A stretch of 64,000 nt of DNA from Anseranas semipalmata (taxonomy: Eukaryota; Chordata; Aves; Anseriformes; Anseranatidae), in NCBI GenBank assembly GCA_013399115.1, contig VXAA01003374.1, positions 25,653 through 89,652 on the forward strand, written 5' to 3'. Both the position numbers and the translations under genes were made by a program. Numbering within the stretch: position 1 is the first letter of the stretch; every line of letters starts with the position of its first letter. The notes under the pieces are model-generated. The model saw only the letters and a list, made by a program, of their open reading frames with translations, did not search any database and was not told the origin of the DNA. Below are positions 1 to 11,589 of the stretch, piece after piece.

Positions 1-1040
1 CTGCTAATATGTTTAGCGCCTTCAGCTCGTTTCCTCTTCACTGCGCTATGCAGCAGACCTGGAACTCAAGCCTTTGATGGATACCAGTAGCTATTAAGAG
101 TGAATGAGAATTCTAATTACAAGCAGTCACACTGTGAATGGGGTTAATTTCCCTACACTCCTTGAAGGACATCGGGAGGTGAAAGAAGGGAGACATATGC
201 CCTGAAATCCCAAAATGGAGAAACAAGTTCATTTCTGCATTGTATTCTACTGCTCCTCATGAAAAAGATGATGAGAACACGATGACCACTGGTGCAAATG
301 CTTCTCTGCACTCGGCGACACAGCAAAGACAGCAAAGACATAGCCACTTACTCTGGATGTGTAAGTGGGAGGTATGCTGTGGGAGGGTAACAAGCTTGCT
401 GGTCTTCTGCTCCTGTCATCCTTCTGTATTCTCCACTACCCAGCTTCTTGCATGTTCCTCTGGCCACTTAGAGTAACCATTGGTGGCAGATCAACCTTGG
501 GCAACAGCAGAAGCAACCAGAACACAAGGAGTAGTGTCAGGGACAAGGAAGAGGCTGTTAGAGACAGACAGTTCTCACCATTTCTCCTTCATACACACAT
601 CACAGCCCTCAGCACCTTAAGTCACCTCGATACCCAGCCTGCTGTCTGCACCACAGCAGGAGCCAGAGGGGCTGCTGGAAAGAAGACAGGAGCTGGTAGC
701 AATAGGGCAGTGGCAGCTGTAGGCTGCAAGAAGTGCAGGCGAGGTAGCACATCCTGTGGACTGAAGTAGATCTCACATTTCAGGCACAGAAACCTGTAGC
801 AGCGCAGCCCCCAGCTGCACAGAGTACCTGTCACAGTATGCCATGCAGCTAGTTTAAAGCTATCTTCTGTTTAAAGCTGCACTCCATGACTGCAATGTAG
901 ACATATGCTAGATCCTCCTGTACATGCTCTGACATGCAAAGCAGTAATTTGACACTAGAAAACTCATCCTGGTACATAAGGGATTATACTGAAGGAGAAT
1001 CTTAACATGATACCAGTTAAAACTGATAAGACTTTTATTT
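1..1040. other. Unique sequence, no gene recognised
   Basis: I see nothing identifiable in this stretch. Open frames of up to 134 codons (365-769, plus strand) have no known domain, run across a low-complexity Ala/Gly-rich part and are not flanked by convincing splice sites. I treat them as chance frames in unique bird intergenic DNA. Confidence 0.6.
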
Positions 1041-1061
1041 TGTACTAAACATCAGTGAGTA

Positions 1062-1132
1062 GGGCTTAATTCCTGCAAGCACTGAAGCATCCACATGATT
1101 TTTACTCTTGTGAGTAGTCCCATGCAGTTGGA
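1062..1132. repeat. Relic of an ancient amniote MITE-like repeat
   Basis: The wording 'ttcctgcaagcactgaagca' followed by 'ctcttgtgagtagtcccatg' resembles a widespread old amniote repeat whose copies carry phrases such as 'cctgcaaacactta' and 'gtgagtagtcccattgaagt'. Only one half is recognisable and it is strongly diverged. The match is from memory of the family, not from a search. Confidence 0.4.
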
Positions 1133-2331
1133 AGATCATAAATCAGCAACAAGTTTTCTTCTAATTTCAGTAGGGGTAGAATTTGTATCTGTAATTTTGA
1201 AGAAGCAGTACCTACATGCTGAGAAGAGGATTCATCCCACGTAATGCTGAATGTCTAAAACCAAGGTGTCTAGTCTGAGCTAATTGCTCCAGGCTAGCGT
1301 AGTCTGAGCAAAGTTAAGCATTTTAGGTTGGGTGAGTCGTCTCTCATGCAGTCAGTGTCTAAGACATGCCCTTTGGCAGTCCCAGCTTCTTTCTGCTGAC
1401 TATAACAGGAGCCAAAGGTGACTAGCTCAGAAACAGATATCACTTAAACTGTGGACTTCTGAAGGCAGGTAAGATGAGTCCTATCCCACACATTTAAGCT
1501 ATTGAACCTGAATTCTTTGAAAGCTGCCCCCGCAACATCAAGAAATCTCTCTGCTTTGACTCTTTCCAAAAGGACAATCTAATAATAATTCTAAGTAATT
1601 TATCTAGGGAATTAGGGCAAGGTGCTCAGCATTTTTTAAGTGGAAGAGGTCTGCAGAGCAGCTACATCTACTGTATATCTCACCTCACTCCTATGCAAAT
1701 GGCTTCTCCTGAAGATCCTGTAGGCATCCTGTTGGCAAGCAGGATGGTATACTGCACATCCTGGTTTGTGACAGCTGGGTGCCTCAGGCACATCCAGGTC
1801 TGTACTTACAGGTTCAACGCTCTGCTTAGTGCACAACCATCCGCTGGCCCCACCTCTGATACAGCATCCAGGCATAACACAAGTGCTGAACTGGAAATTG
1901 CTGACGTATGCCACAGCCATTCCCTGTGAGGACAGTAAGAAATAAAGGTCTTCCTTCAGGAATGCCAGAGACATCGCAATCAGCATTCACCTTACCAAAT
2001 CTACATCTGACCATCTACATCTGATCTACTAAAACCACCAATCATGTCAGAGTGCCTTTCCCTTTCACAGACATGCAACAGCACCATAACGGGAGAGCTT
2101 TACCTCAACTAATTCTAGCTGCCAAAGAATGAGGCATCTGGTCTAAGTCAGTTGCTCCTTGGGCTTCCTCCCTCCACAGTCAATGAAGAGAGACATTTCT
2201 TGGTGCTCACCAAAGGCTACTGACCTCATTTCTCTTACATACCTCTATCAGGGCAGAATGCACCACACTTTGGAGAAAACTATTGCTCTTCATTGACTAA
2301 AAGTGAAGACAAGATGGCTACCTTATGCTAG
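1133..2331. other. Unique sequence with a small direct repeat
   Basis: No gene is recognised. A frame of 116 codons on the minus strand (1636-1986) has no domain I know. A 12-base direct repeat, ATCTACATCTGA, occurs at 1999-2010 and 2013-2024, which looks like replication slippage. Confidence 0.55.
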
Positions 2332-2361
2332 CTGCCTTTTTTTTGTGGTGTTTTTTTTTTT
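2332..2361. repeat. Poly-T tracts
   Basis: Two adjacent T-rich runs separated by a short G/T block. They are simple low-complexity sequence with no sign of an attached retrocopy. Confidence 0.8.
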
Positions 2362-3262
2362 CTGAACAGCTAAAGCTAGATGAGATGAATCCCACCTGAA
2401 AATTGCAAAGCAATTCAGCAGGATTTACCACAAGACCAGAAACAAATGCAATTATTTACTATTCACCTCCACATTAAAAAGACAAATCAATGTCCTCTCA
2501 GTTATAGAAAGTGGAGACTTTTAATAGAAACATAACGTTACATAAATACTTAAGACCTACTAATTTTCCACCTGTTTTAATTATTTTTAATCGTAAGATG
2601 AAACACTCAAAAACTCTCACTGTTCCCCAGCATATGTCTGTCTTTGTTTTCATGGGCTTTCAGGAACAAAAGTATTTCAGGATCACTTTTGTGAAGTCAA
2701 GGCATTTCCAAGCAAATGATAACTACACACACACACAAAAAGAGAACTGGTTACTGGTGGGATGCTGGGTTCATTTTTTAAGAGGCAATCTACTGTACTT
2801 AAGATAAATAATGCTTTCACTGTGTAGGAGGGTAAATTTTGATGCAAGCCCTTTTCAGGTCACGGTTTAAAGATCTGCAAGGGAAGGAAGGCAGGACAGG
2901 GCAAGACACAAATCAGTCTACCTGAATATACATTGTCTTCCTGTCACCCACCCCCTTGCTCCTCAGAGAGTCTGTAGACCCAAGGTAGTTTGAACTGCTA
3001 GCAGTCTAGCTGCAGAAGTTCGTCCCCTGCAGTATAAGCGGGATGAGTCAACCCACACTGAGCTCAGTGCTGCTGCAACTAAACAGCGCACACAACTCAA
3101 ATTGGCTGTCTCAAAGGCAAGGTAGGTCAAATCAGCTGTTTCGAGGATAACTTAGGTATATCACAATTACTTAGTAAATGCCACCAAGCAATAAGAAGAT
3201 TGTTGGTGTTGCATTAGAATTCCTATTTCTCACAGTTACCTTTGCAGATGGAGCTCACTAGC
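2362..3262. other. Unique AT-rich sequence, nothing recognised
   Basis: The longest frame is 98 codons (2511-2807, plus) with no recognisable domain. A short CA run lies near 2724-2740. I see no gene, RNA or mobile element. Confidence 0.55.
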
Positions 3263-3265
3263 CCC

Positions 3266-3312
3266 TGATTAATTAATTCAATTAATTCTTTAAATTTGTT
3301 GAATTAATTCTA
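3266..3312. repeat. TTAATTAA-rich cluster of TAAT/ATTA cores
   Basis: Successive copies of AATTAATTC and related palindromic words lie on both sides of an AT-rich centre. Such words contain the TAAT core bound by homeodomain proteins. They also arise by slippage in AT-rich DNA, so this is described as low-complexity sequence with possible regulatory meaning. Confidence 0.5.
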
Positions 3313-4370
3313 GCTTTAGTAAGTTTGAGGACTTCCAAAGGACATCAAGCTCCTGCTTTTACTCTATTTTTAATTAGATTAGATGTAATTTTTTTATTCA
3401 AATGAAAAATAACAGATGTAGCTGTGTGTGGTAATGCTGAATCAGAAAGTAATCTTATAGTAAACACTTAGGTTTTTTAGCAATGTTGACTGTTCAAATC
3501 AAATTACAATATGTGCATTTCTAAATTTCATTCTCTCAGTTGTTTTCACTTTGACCTGAATAAAAATATTGATCATGGATACTCTGATTACTTTTGGTAT
3601 TATGACTGTTTTTAAAATCTCTTAATGCCATTAGAAAAATTCACCTTTTAATGCAATGAGTATTTTTTTCCCTTATTAGTTTAACATCAGATTTTCAGAT
3701 AGTGGCTACAATTAGGTGTTTGTACCTCGACAACAGACTTTATTCATTCTTGCATCCAGTCCATTTCAAGGGTATTTAATTCCAAGCCAAATTCTCTCCC
3801 AGGCAGCCTACTACCACCAATATTGGAGTGTGGCAAGTTTTTGCCTGAAAAATAGACATAAACAAAAACATGTGGACCTTGATGGGTATGCTTTTTGAGG
3901 CAACAGGTATTTAAAAGGCAGCTAGAACAAACAACACAATCTGCAGAAAGAAATGCATTATCCTACTTTGCTTTCTGAAAGTAACAGGTTTGTAAACAGT
4001 ACCATGAACGTACTCTGAAAGTGACTTTGATCAAATTCCATCCATTCCAGTTACAAACAAAAAAGTTAATTGAAGCAAAAGGAATTGCATACATTGAGGA
4101 GCAACTGCAGTTTAGACCCCGAGCCTTCTAATTACTAATTAAAAGATTCCTCTATTTATGGTCCTGACCCAAAGCTTATAAAAGCCAGTCAAAAGACTTC
4201 TATTTTCACAGAATTCAAAAGCAAGCCTAAATATGTAGGTATTTGCAAAGGTTAAAAAAAAAATAAAATACATAGGTATCTGCAAAGGATGTAAGCACAT
4301 ACCTGACCTTAAGAAAGCAAGTAGCCCCACTATATTCAGTAGTGTTACTAAAAAGCTTTGAGTGGCTTGT
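3313..4370. other. Unique sequence with an imperfect 16-base duplication
   Basis: No gene is recognised. TAGGTATTTGCAAAGG at 4236-4251 recurs as TAGGTATCTGCAAAGG at 4273-4288 (15 of 16 identical), separated by an A-rich spacer. The rest is AT-rich unique DNA with only short chance frames. Confidence 0.55.
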
Positions 4371-4600
4371 GTTTACATGCCTGACTGAATAAGGTCATCA
4401 TTCCTAATTATGATCCTGATTATGTTCCTGAACTGAAGTCAGTGGGAATAAGAGCACGGAAGCATGTCTCTGGAGGGTCACACGGATACAAGAATTAAAT
4501 CAATACTGTGCAGTTCCACTCGAACAAAATCGCTGGATTTAACACCAGCAGAGACTGGAAGCATACAGTGGTAAATCAGCCCCAGAGACTGTTACATGGT
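4371..4600. repeat. Possible diverged ancient repeat
   Basis: The phrase 'ctgaactgaagtcagtggga' is typical of old amniote MITE-like repeats (compare 'ctgaagtcaatggga'). The surrounding 200 bases are too diverged to delimit. Low confidence. Confidence 0.25.
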
Positions 4601-6119
4601 TTTGACACATCCTTCAGTTTTATCAGAAATCCAAACACAAAACTTAGCACTCCGAAACATCAGTGGATTTTAGACACTCCCTGAAGGGCCTTGAGTACTG
4701 AAATCAATGAATGGATTGCAATGAACTGACCTATAATTGTAGTTTTTCAGCTGTGACAAATAAAATATTGATAATGGTCTTCACTTTGCTTAACTCTTTC
4801 CCACTCTTTCAAAACATCATGTGTAATAGACCATAGCAGAATGGAAAATATTTATAAAAATGTGAGATGGGTTGGCAGGGTTTCACAGAAAGCAACAATG
4901 ATTTTTATTTCCCCAAGAGACATGCCACATACCATGAAATGCAGCAATATATACCACAAGAGGCTGAAGCAATGATTGCTCCAGCACAGGGATTACTGAT
5001 GAGCTGTATCAGCTTACAACTATAAGATATATAATTAGGTTATTCATTTGGGGATTCATTATTACAGTGAGTATATGAGCCCCATCTAGCCATGGAGTTC
5101 TCCTACCTGAACGCCTCCCAGTGCCACCGTGGCTTTGGAGAAGGAAGCTCACGGAGCAATGCTGAGATTTTCAGAGGGATCTTGGAGCCTACCAGGAAAC
5201 CAAGTGACACGGGGTTTATCACAAAGGCCTTGCCTAACCCCTAAATAATCTAATCTCTTTAAGCATTCAAAGTCTTCTCATAAACAACTCCATGCATATG
5301 CTAAAGCACCTTCTTCAGGCAAGGACTTTGCTGCGCAGTCTACTCAAACTTTGTTGATCCCAAAGCCCCCCTGCTCCTGAACACAACATCACAGCACCTT
5401 GGTGGATGTCCTCCTTAGGGAGTAGTCCAAGGCCATTCAGGAGGCTAAGAGTGGAAGCCAGGTTTCCTCATTGTCACCTTTTTTATTAGACTTAGGAGGC
5501 ATTCATGGGATGAAGGAAAACTGAAGTTTCTTACTGCAAAGATAGCCGCAGTTCCATGAAAATCTACCACATGATATATTAGGAAGCACATTCAGGATTG
5601 CTTAGTCCACCTAAAACATAAGGTGAGCACAGAAACGCCTAACCAAATCTAGACACTGGGGCAAAACACAGAGACCAGTCCATAACCACAGTTTCAGAGG
5701 AATTAAACAGCAGGACTGGGGCAGTGCAGGTTCCTAAGAGAAACAGGGTGGCATTTGCAAGTTAACTAGACACATCTTCAAAAAAAAAAAACAAAATGGT
5801 GTCTTTCACTGTGAATTACCGGGCTCTCTGGCAAAATTATAATTCTCGTTCAGTAATCCACATCTCTTGTTCCTTCAGATTAACTGTGCTGAGAAAGCAA
5901 TCGGGAAATTAGGATAAAATAAATAAAAATGTTATAAAAGTCATTCTGATCAATTTTAAATGCATTGTTTGCCTCTCCTTAACACAGTATAATGAAGTTT
6001 CATTGCCATCTCTCCACAATATAAAAGGAACAGCCAGACATGAAGGAGCATATGTAAAGTGGACAATTAGTGAAGAGCTGGCATGTTCTGAGCCACTATT
6101 CATTTATCTGCATGGATCT
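4601..6119. other. Unique AT-rich sequence, no gene recognised
   Basis: Only short chance frames are present. A poly-A run sits near 5780-5790. I see no repeat family, RNA gene or splice-bounded coding block. Confidence 0.55.
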
Positions 6120-6187
6120 GTTTTTTTTTTTTTTNNNNNNNNNNNNNNNNNNNNNNNNNNNNNNNNNNNNNNNNNNNNNNNNNTTTT
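6120..6187. other. Assembly gap (49 N) inside a poly-T tract
   Basis: Unknown bases occupy 6135-6183, entered through about 15 T and left through TTTT. The gap therefore lies inside or next to a T homopolymer, about 350 bases upstream of a CpG island. Its true size and content are unknown. Frames that cross it are artefacts. Confidence 0.97.
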
Positions 6188-6529
6188 GGAATTGGCTTTC
6201 AAAACGTTTCCATGGAAAACAGAGAGGAAGGCAGCTATCAAGAGCAACAACAGAGCCTACCCAGCAATGTGCTTTTCGGACCCTCCTTTTTCCCCCTTTT
6301 CTTTCCTCCTTTTTTTAAACCCGACTGGGCTTAAGTTGAACGGTTTGCACCAGCATATGGCAAAGGTTGAGGTCAGACAGATAAAACGTTTCATTGCACC
6401 GAAGAATGGTTAACAACACGTGAATGTAAATTCTAACACATCGTAAAACTGTTGCAGAGCAGGCTGAAAGGGGGCTTTAGTTATGGCAGGAAATCTGCTT
6501 TCCAGCTCCACCCCATCCCTTCCAGTTCA
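6188..6529. other. Transition from AT-rich DNA to CpG island
   Basis: This is a pyrimidine-rich block followed by mixed sequence of rising GC. No exon or transcript feature can be supported. Confidence 0.5.
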
Positions 6530-7440
6530 TTTCAGGTATTGTGGAGCGCGAAGGGACTTTTGAGCCCTCCCCTGGCAATCTGCGCCCTGCTCCTCCGGCA
6601 GATTTCTAATGACTTTCCGATGGAGATTTAGGAGGTTTTGTGTCCCGGCGCTGTGAAGGATTTCGGCCCGCCGCCCCTCTCGGGCAGCCGGCCGGCCGAG
6701 GCGGCCCGCCGCGCCGCTCCCACCCGCCGCCTTTGTCCCCTCCTCGCTTCGCCGCTCTCCGCGGCCCCACCTCGAGGTCACCGGATCAACCTAGCGGAAA
6801 GCGACACACACACACTCGTACACACGCACACACGCACGCACCAAGTAAAAAAATCGCCGAGCTCCACCGGCCCGGCGTGCACGGCAATTTGTAGCTGCGC
6901 TGGTGGCAGGGCCACCCCGCCGTCGGGGCCTGCCCGAGCCGGGGGCCCGGCACCCGCTGGCGGGGCGAACGGGAGGCGAAAATGAGCGGGAGCCCGGGCC
7001 GGAGAAGCGCGGAGGGCTGGCCGAGGCGGGGATAGGTGCGCGGGAGCCCCCAGCAGGCCCCCGGCTCGGCCCAGCACCTGCCGCGGCGCCGTCCAGCTGC
7101 GGGGGGAGGCGGCCCGTGAGGCGGCCCTTTCCCATCGCCGTGAATCATCCGGATCGGGGGAAGGGGAGGGCGCAGGCCCGCCGGCCCCCCGCGGCGCCGG
7201 CGGTGGGCTTTGTGTCCGCTGACGCCCGCTTTCTCGGGCCGGAGGCCTCGGAAGCGCCGGCCGCAGCCCTCGGTGCCTCCCCCGGCCTCTGGGACTGGCC
7301 CGGGCCCGCCTGAGCCTCAGCCTCGCCGCGGTGTGTGGGGCACGACCCGGCACCCCCCAGACGTCTCTGGGTCCATAAGGGCCCCTCATGCACTTCTGGC
7401 CCCTCTCTCCTTCAGCCTGTCTGGGCCTGGCCTCCAAAAA
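6530..7440. promoter_or_regulatory. CpG island, candidate promoter
   Basis: GC content and CpG frequency rise sharply here, densest from about 6650 to 7320, against AT-rich flanks. CpG islands of this size in birds usually mark transcription start regions or Polycomb-regulated developmental loci. Frames of up to 219 codons on both strands are Pro/Arg/Ala/Gly-rich. I read them as a consequence of high GC rather than as coding sequence. I could not fix a direction of transcription: no TATA box, convincing start context or splice donor stands out. A first exon or 5' UTR could lie here, and the gap at 6135-6183 may have removed part of it. Confidence 0.75.
6803..6841. repeat. Interrupted CA microsatellite within the CpG island
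   Basis: An ACACAC tract is broken by CGT and CGC units, giving alternating purine-pyrimidine sequence with CpG steps. Sequence of this kind can adopt Z-DNA and is likely length-polymorphic. Confidence 0.85.
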
Positions 7441-9290
7441 ACACTTTCTAGTCTCAGATACGGCAGGGTGACCCCACTCCCCACCTCAGTTTTCCTCATT
7501 AAAGCAAAAACAAAGCAAAGGAGCAGCAGAATGTTCCTTCCGACTCTTGATGTTGCTGCTTTTTTCTTGCTTGCATTTATGTTCTTTCTTCCCCCCACCC
7601 TTTCCCATTCCCACATTTTGTCACCATTATTATAATAAATACAAAGGTTCCGCGCATAAGAAGACTACAAAAACATAAATGAATAAATAAATACTTAAAT
7701 ATCGAGTGACATGTTTGTGTCAGGCATTAGTGCAGGCTCTAGGTTGATGTTTTCATTTATCATTTGCTCTAAGTTCCTGCAGCTAAAGAAGATAAACCCC
7801 AGCTATTCAAGAAAGAAATGTATAAATCATAACAAAGTACCCAGTTAAAAGGGAGCTTTTTCTTTCACTTCTCTAGAGATAAACTGCGGAAGAGTGGTGC
7901 TCAATTGTACACCATTGCCAGAGTGAAACTATTAAGGTGGGGGTAGATCATATATATTGGAGCGATATTTTGGCCTCTCTAACCTGCCTGCGGGGAGTTT
8001 TTTTGTTTGTTTGTGACAGTGACACAAACAAATAGTAATGCACGCACCTAGACACTGATCACCTTAACCTCCCCAGGCCTCTTAAAAACTGTGCCTCGCA
8101 TCTGACTTCCCTCTTCAGTATTGCTCTGAGAGAGTGATTAATGTTCTTTTTAAATCTGGGAAGAAGTTAAAAGTGTGAGGGACATTAAGTTCAATTATGA
8201 AATATGAAAAGCTGAGAGGGTCAAGTCTGCTAAAGCCCCATGACGGAAGAAACACTCCCAGGAGACTTTGATTCTTGGTCGGATGACTGATCGTCATGTC
8301 CTCAGAAAGAATTAAATTTTATTACCAGCTTTTTGGCAGCATTTAGAGTTTAACGTGGTTAGAATTAAAAAGCACTTAGTCTGATTTTTCTTTCTTCTCT
8401 TTTTGTTCAAAAGCTGCTCCTTTTTTTCACTGACCTGGAGGTGCCTGTTCAAGAAATGCAGGTGGCAAGTTATCTCTGGAGGGGTTGTACTGCCAGGATG
8501 TTATTCACAGTTCATATTTGCATAATCTCTTGTCTCTTCTTAAATCTTCTGTCTTATTCTCTTTCCCTTCTTTCTCACCCAAGAAACCCTCAGTACAATC
8601 TGGCTTGTGTTGTTTTTTTCTTCCACGTGCCTCAGTAACACTGATTGTTTTTATCAAGGGGTTGCAAGTCGGTGATCAGTCACACCTTCCTTCCCTACAG
8701 AGAGGCTACAAACACTGCAGAATGTGTTTACTTTTAACATCTGCCAAGACTTTTAACATCACTGTGCAAGGAAAGCCCCAAAGACAAATCCAGAAATGAG
8801 CATATTAATAATTGTTGGCAACTGGGATCCTGTGGCAAGCCAGTGCTTTACCTTTTGGTGCTGTTTGTCCTTCCTTAAAGTTCTTTCTTGCCCTACATTA
8901 CAAAAAGACTTCTCCTGGCTAAGAAGAAACTAACTGGTGTCATTGAGAAGCCTAGTAGTAAATCTTAAAAAACTCAGTTTACTGTGCTGGGAACATTAGA
9001 GGAAAATCAGTAGAAGGACCAGAGTTATACAGAGGGAATTCACGTACCTAGTGCACATGGAAGGCTTTATTTGGGAAGGAAAGTTACACTTTTAGATGAT
9101 TTCTTTTTAGTTTAAATATGCATAATTGTGTTTGCTTTTTAAGATTCAGGAGTCTGTTCTGAAGTATGCAACCACTTTAGCTAACTAAGACAAATGCAAC
9201 AGAAAATCGGGAAAAAAAAAAAGAGAGGAGACAAGGAGAAGAGAGGACAGAATTCTGCAAAGGGGGTGACCACCAATGATGTAAGATTTA
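7441..9290. other. Unique sequence downstream of the CpG island; enhancer-like part 7620-8000
   Basis: No coding gene is recognised. About 7620-8000 contains A/T-rich words with scattered CpGs and no repeat-like decay, which resembles conserved noncoding DNA, but this is only an impression. Short frames (for example 141 codons at 7210-7635, plus) start inside the CpG island and have no known domain. Simple TTTG units occur near 7999-8013 and a short poly-A run near 9212-9223. Confidence 0.4.
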
Positions 9291-9729
9291 AGATTCATCT
9301 CTCTCCTCTGTCTGAGGTCTAATTCTGTTCCCTGAATAGAGGCACCTTGATCTTTCTAAGATGCCCTCATGTCTGCTGAGCTGGTATTCTACAGGTCCTA
9401 TGTCATATCTGCCTGATCCCTGCAGATTTCTTACTGGCCCTAGGGCCTCTCTGATGGCATAAGACTCTCTTCCTTAGCCAGCTGAATCAAGCCCCTGTGG
9501 CCTATGCTATTAATTAACTCAGAGTAGGGCGAGATTCCAGTGCTAATACCTAAATTGAGGTGTCTAACATAGGTGTCTACTCATTACTATTAGTAGAGAC
9601 CAACCAAATGCTGATACCTACTTCTGGCTGAGCTGAATTGTTCTCTGTTCTCCATGAGATATAGTGGGAGCTAAAACACTTAATTCTCTTCTAAACTTGT
9701 GTCTACAGCCTGGACCTGGGACCACAGAT
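9291..9729. repeat. Possible diverged ancient repeat
   Basis: The segment near 9525-9590 ('gctaatacctaaattgaggt' followed by 'gtgtctaacatag') resembles old amniote repeats carrying the phrase 'cacctaaa'. Boundaries are not visible and the call is weak. Confidence 0.25.
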
Positions 9730-10235
9730 AGAGAAACTGGAATTAACGTCTGAATTCGCTGACTTTGGTCCTTTACTACTACAGGCACCATGTCATGCTT
9801 TCTTCCTCCGTAACCTATCATGCTTCATCCTTGAAGCAATGAGTCCTTCCCTACTCTAATGGGAAGACCATTTCAGAACCTCACTGCTGTAACCATTAGG
9901 GACATTCACATAACTCCAAGGCTTAATATGTCCATAGAGAGCCTGTACCCATGTGGTCCTTATGTTAACATCAGCCTTTGCTTAAAAAAGTTTGTTTTTC
10001 CTTGCTGGTGTTTAACCATCTGCTGCACAGAGAGCATTCATATCCACTCTCAGCCTCCACTTTGTGGAGCTAAACAAGCCAGGATCTTCTATTTTTTCTC
10101 TCATATGATAATCTTCCCTTTCCCCAGTCATCCATGCAAGAGTCTGTCTGTTCCCAATCAGAAGTAACACATGGTACTCCAGATGAGGTCTCACAGGAGT
10201 CTTGTACAATGTTGTCAGTGCTTTGCTATCTCAGA
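9730..10235 (-). mobile_element. Ancient CR1 LINE relic, 3' part of ORF2 region
   Basis: Read on the plus strand, the block contains phrases of old CR1 copies in antisense: 'ccatttcagaacctcactgc', 'gctaaacaagccagga', 'actccagatgaggtctcaca' and 'gtcttgtacaatg'. On the minus strand the last two decode as the reverse-transcriptase C-terminal words LYKT-VRPHLEY, seen here as YKTPVRPHLEY. The copy is heavily mutated, lacks a recognisable 3' terminal repeat and is much older than the copy at 30143-31030. It is not functional. Limits are approximate. Confidence 0.7.
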
Positions 10236-10255
10236 CCATTTAAAGTAGAGAAAAG

Positions 10256-10272
10256 AAAAAAAAAAAAAAAAA
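10256..10272. repeat. Poly-A run (17 A)
   Basis: A simple homopolymer preceded by AAAAG. It follows the CR1 relic but is not its tail: that element lies on the opposite strand, and CR1 elements end in short tandem repeats rather than poly-A. Confidence 0.85.
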
Positions 10273-11543
10273 GCTGTATAAAGCAAGTATAAAATATAAG
10301 GATAGTTTAATTCAGGGAGGAAATGAATAAGGAATGACACTGGAAAAATATACAGCAGCAAAAAATATAGGGAAATATAAATTGTACGTTAATCCTTCTC
10401 TGTCACAAAACCAGGCACTGCATATCAGAAGACAACTGCCAAAGATATCTTCAAAGACAGCAGTTTACTGATTTTTATAAGATCTAAGACCATCTGAAAA
10501 ATAACAGCTTCTCTAATTACAATAGGTAGAATTCGGGAAGATGGAGAAAATCACTCTTTGTTCAGGACACAGGCTTCAAATGTACTGATACAGATAGAAA
10601 TAGGAAGGAATTTCTCCTATGAGCATGTGCTGTTTTACTCAGTACAGGAGCCCCCCAGTGCTAGCTAGCACCAAAATGCTGGTAGTAGCCGCTGACAAAA
10701 AAGGCGTGTGGGTGTTGCTGGACTGCTGACTTGCACTGGAAGTTCCTGCCTGTGATTCTGCTTATCTTGGAAAAACTGTGTGGTGCTTCTGTGAGCCACC
10801 CACAATGGCCTCTGGAATGATAGCTTTCACTCATTTCCGTCTATGTCTTGGTCAGAATTTGAACCTCTCTCAGATGCTCCAGAGCTAGGTTGTTGATTAT
10901 TGTATCACCTAGTCTTTAGAGTCTGAACTTCAGGTTCAGCCTTGTCTGTTCTGAACCAACACACATCAGCCTATAGCCTCAGCTTTATATCATGCCAAAA
11001 AGGAAAATGGATGGAAAGCAAAGATACCGAACTCATGCTGAGCAAGGTTGCTACTCTGCTGCCCACAGCATCATGAGATGTGCATAACTCTGTCCACGTG
11101 CCATTGGTGGAAATCTTTCATGGTCTGAAGGAGGAGAAAGGCGGTAAGAAGATGACTTCAACCAGCAAGCACTGAATGCAAACCTGCTGTTCAAAAAAGC
11201 TACAAACTTACATGAAAAAAAATAGTGCACACTAAGGGGATGGTCGTTAATTAAAGTTTCTTTTAAGGTTTTTATAGCAACCAGTTAGAATGTACTTGAA
11301 ATGGAAGGAAAAAATACATCCACAAACTACCAGAGTCATAGTTTAATGTGGCGATTTTTGTGGGACAAAACTGACTTCCCCGGTTTACTCTACTCTTGTG
11401 AGGAGCACATCAAAGTGTATTCAGCAGTAAGGGAGTGCAGAGCAACAGCATTATCACTGTACAAAGTGATGACACCCCCATTTTCACAAAGCTGGCAACT
11501 ATTCACTGAGATCAAAAATTTAATAGCATATGTCAGGTCATCA
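10273..11543. other. Unique sequence, no gene recognised
   Basis: AT-rich unique DNA with short frames only (for example 89 codons at 11301-11570, plus). No repeat family or RNA feature is identified before the hairpin at 11544. Confidence 0.55.
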
Positions 11544-11589
11544 TTTTCCTTGATCATCTGGTCCTCTTAGTGGACCAGATGAGGCAAAA
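11544..11589. other. Strong inverted repeat (hairpin/cruciform)
   Basis: TCATCTGGTCC at 11554-11564 is followed by a 7-base loop and its perfect complement GGACCAGATGA at 11572-11582. After four unpaired bases on the left arm the stem continues with CC/GG and, past one bulged C, TTTT/AAAA, giving about 17 pairs. It could form a small RNA hairpin or a DNA cruciform. The loop and stem are short for a typical pre-miRNA and I recognise no known miRNA seed. Confidence 0.7.

Noticed and set aside
6003..6413. 136-codon plus frame spanning unknown bases
   Set aside because: The frame crosses 49 N and a poly-T tract, so its continuity is unknown.
6778..7437. 219-codon minus frame and several overlapping frames on both strands in the CpG island
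   Set aside because: Open on both strands with Pro/Arg/Ala/Gly composition. Stop codons are rare in CpG-rich DNA, and no domain or splice support is visible.
10256..10272. Poly-A run considered as a retrocopy tail
   Set aside because: No gene-like sequence precedes it on the plus strand. The adjacent CR1 relic lies on the other strand and that family does not end in poly-A.
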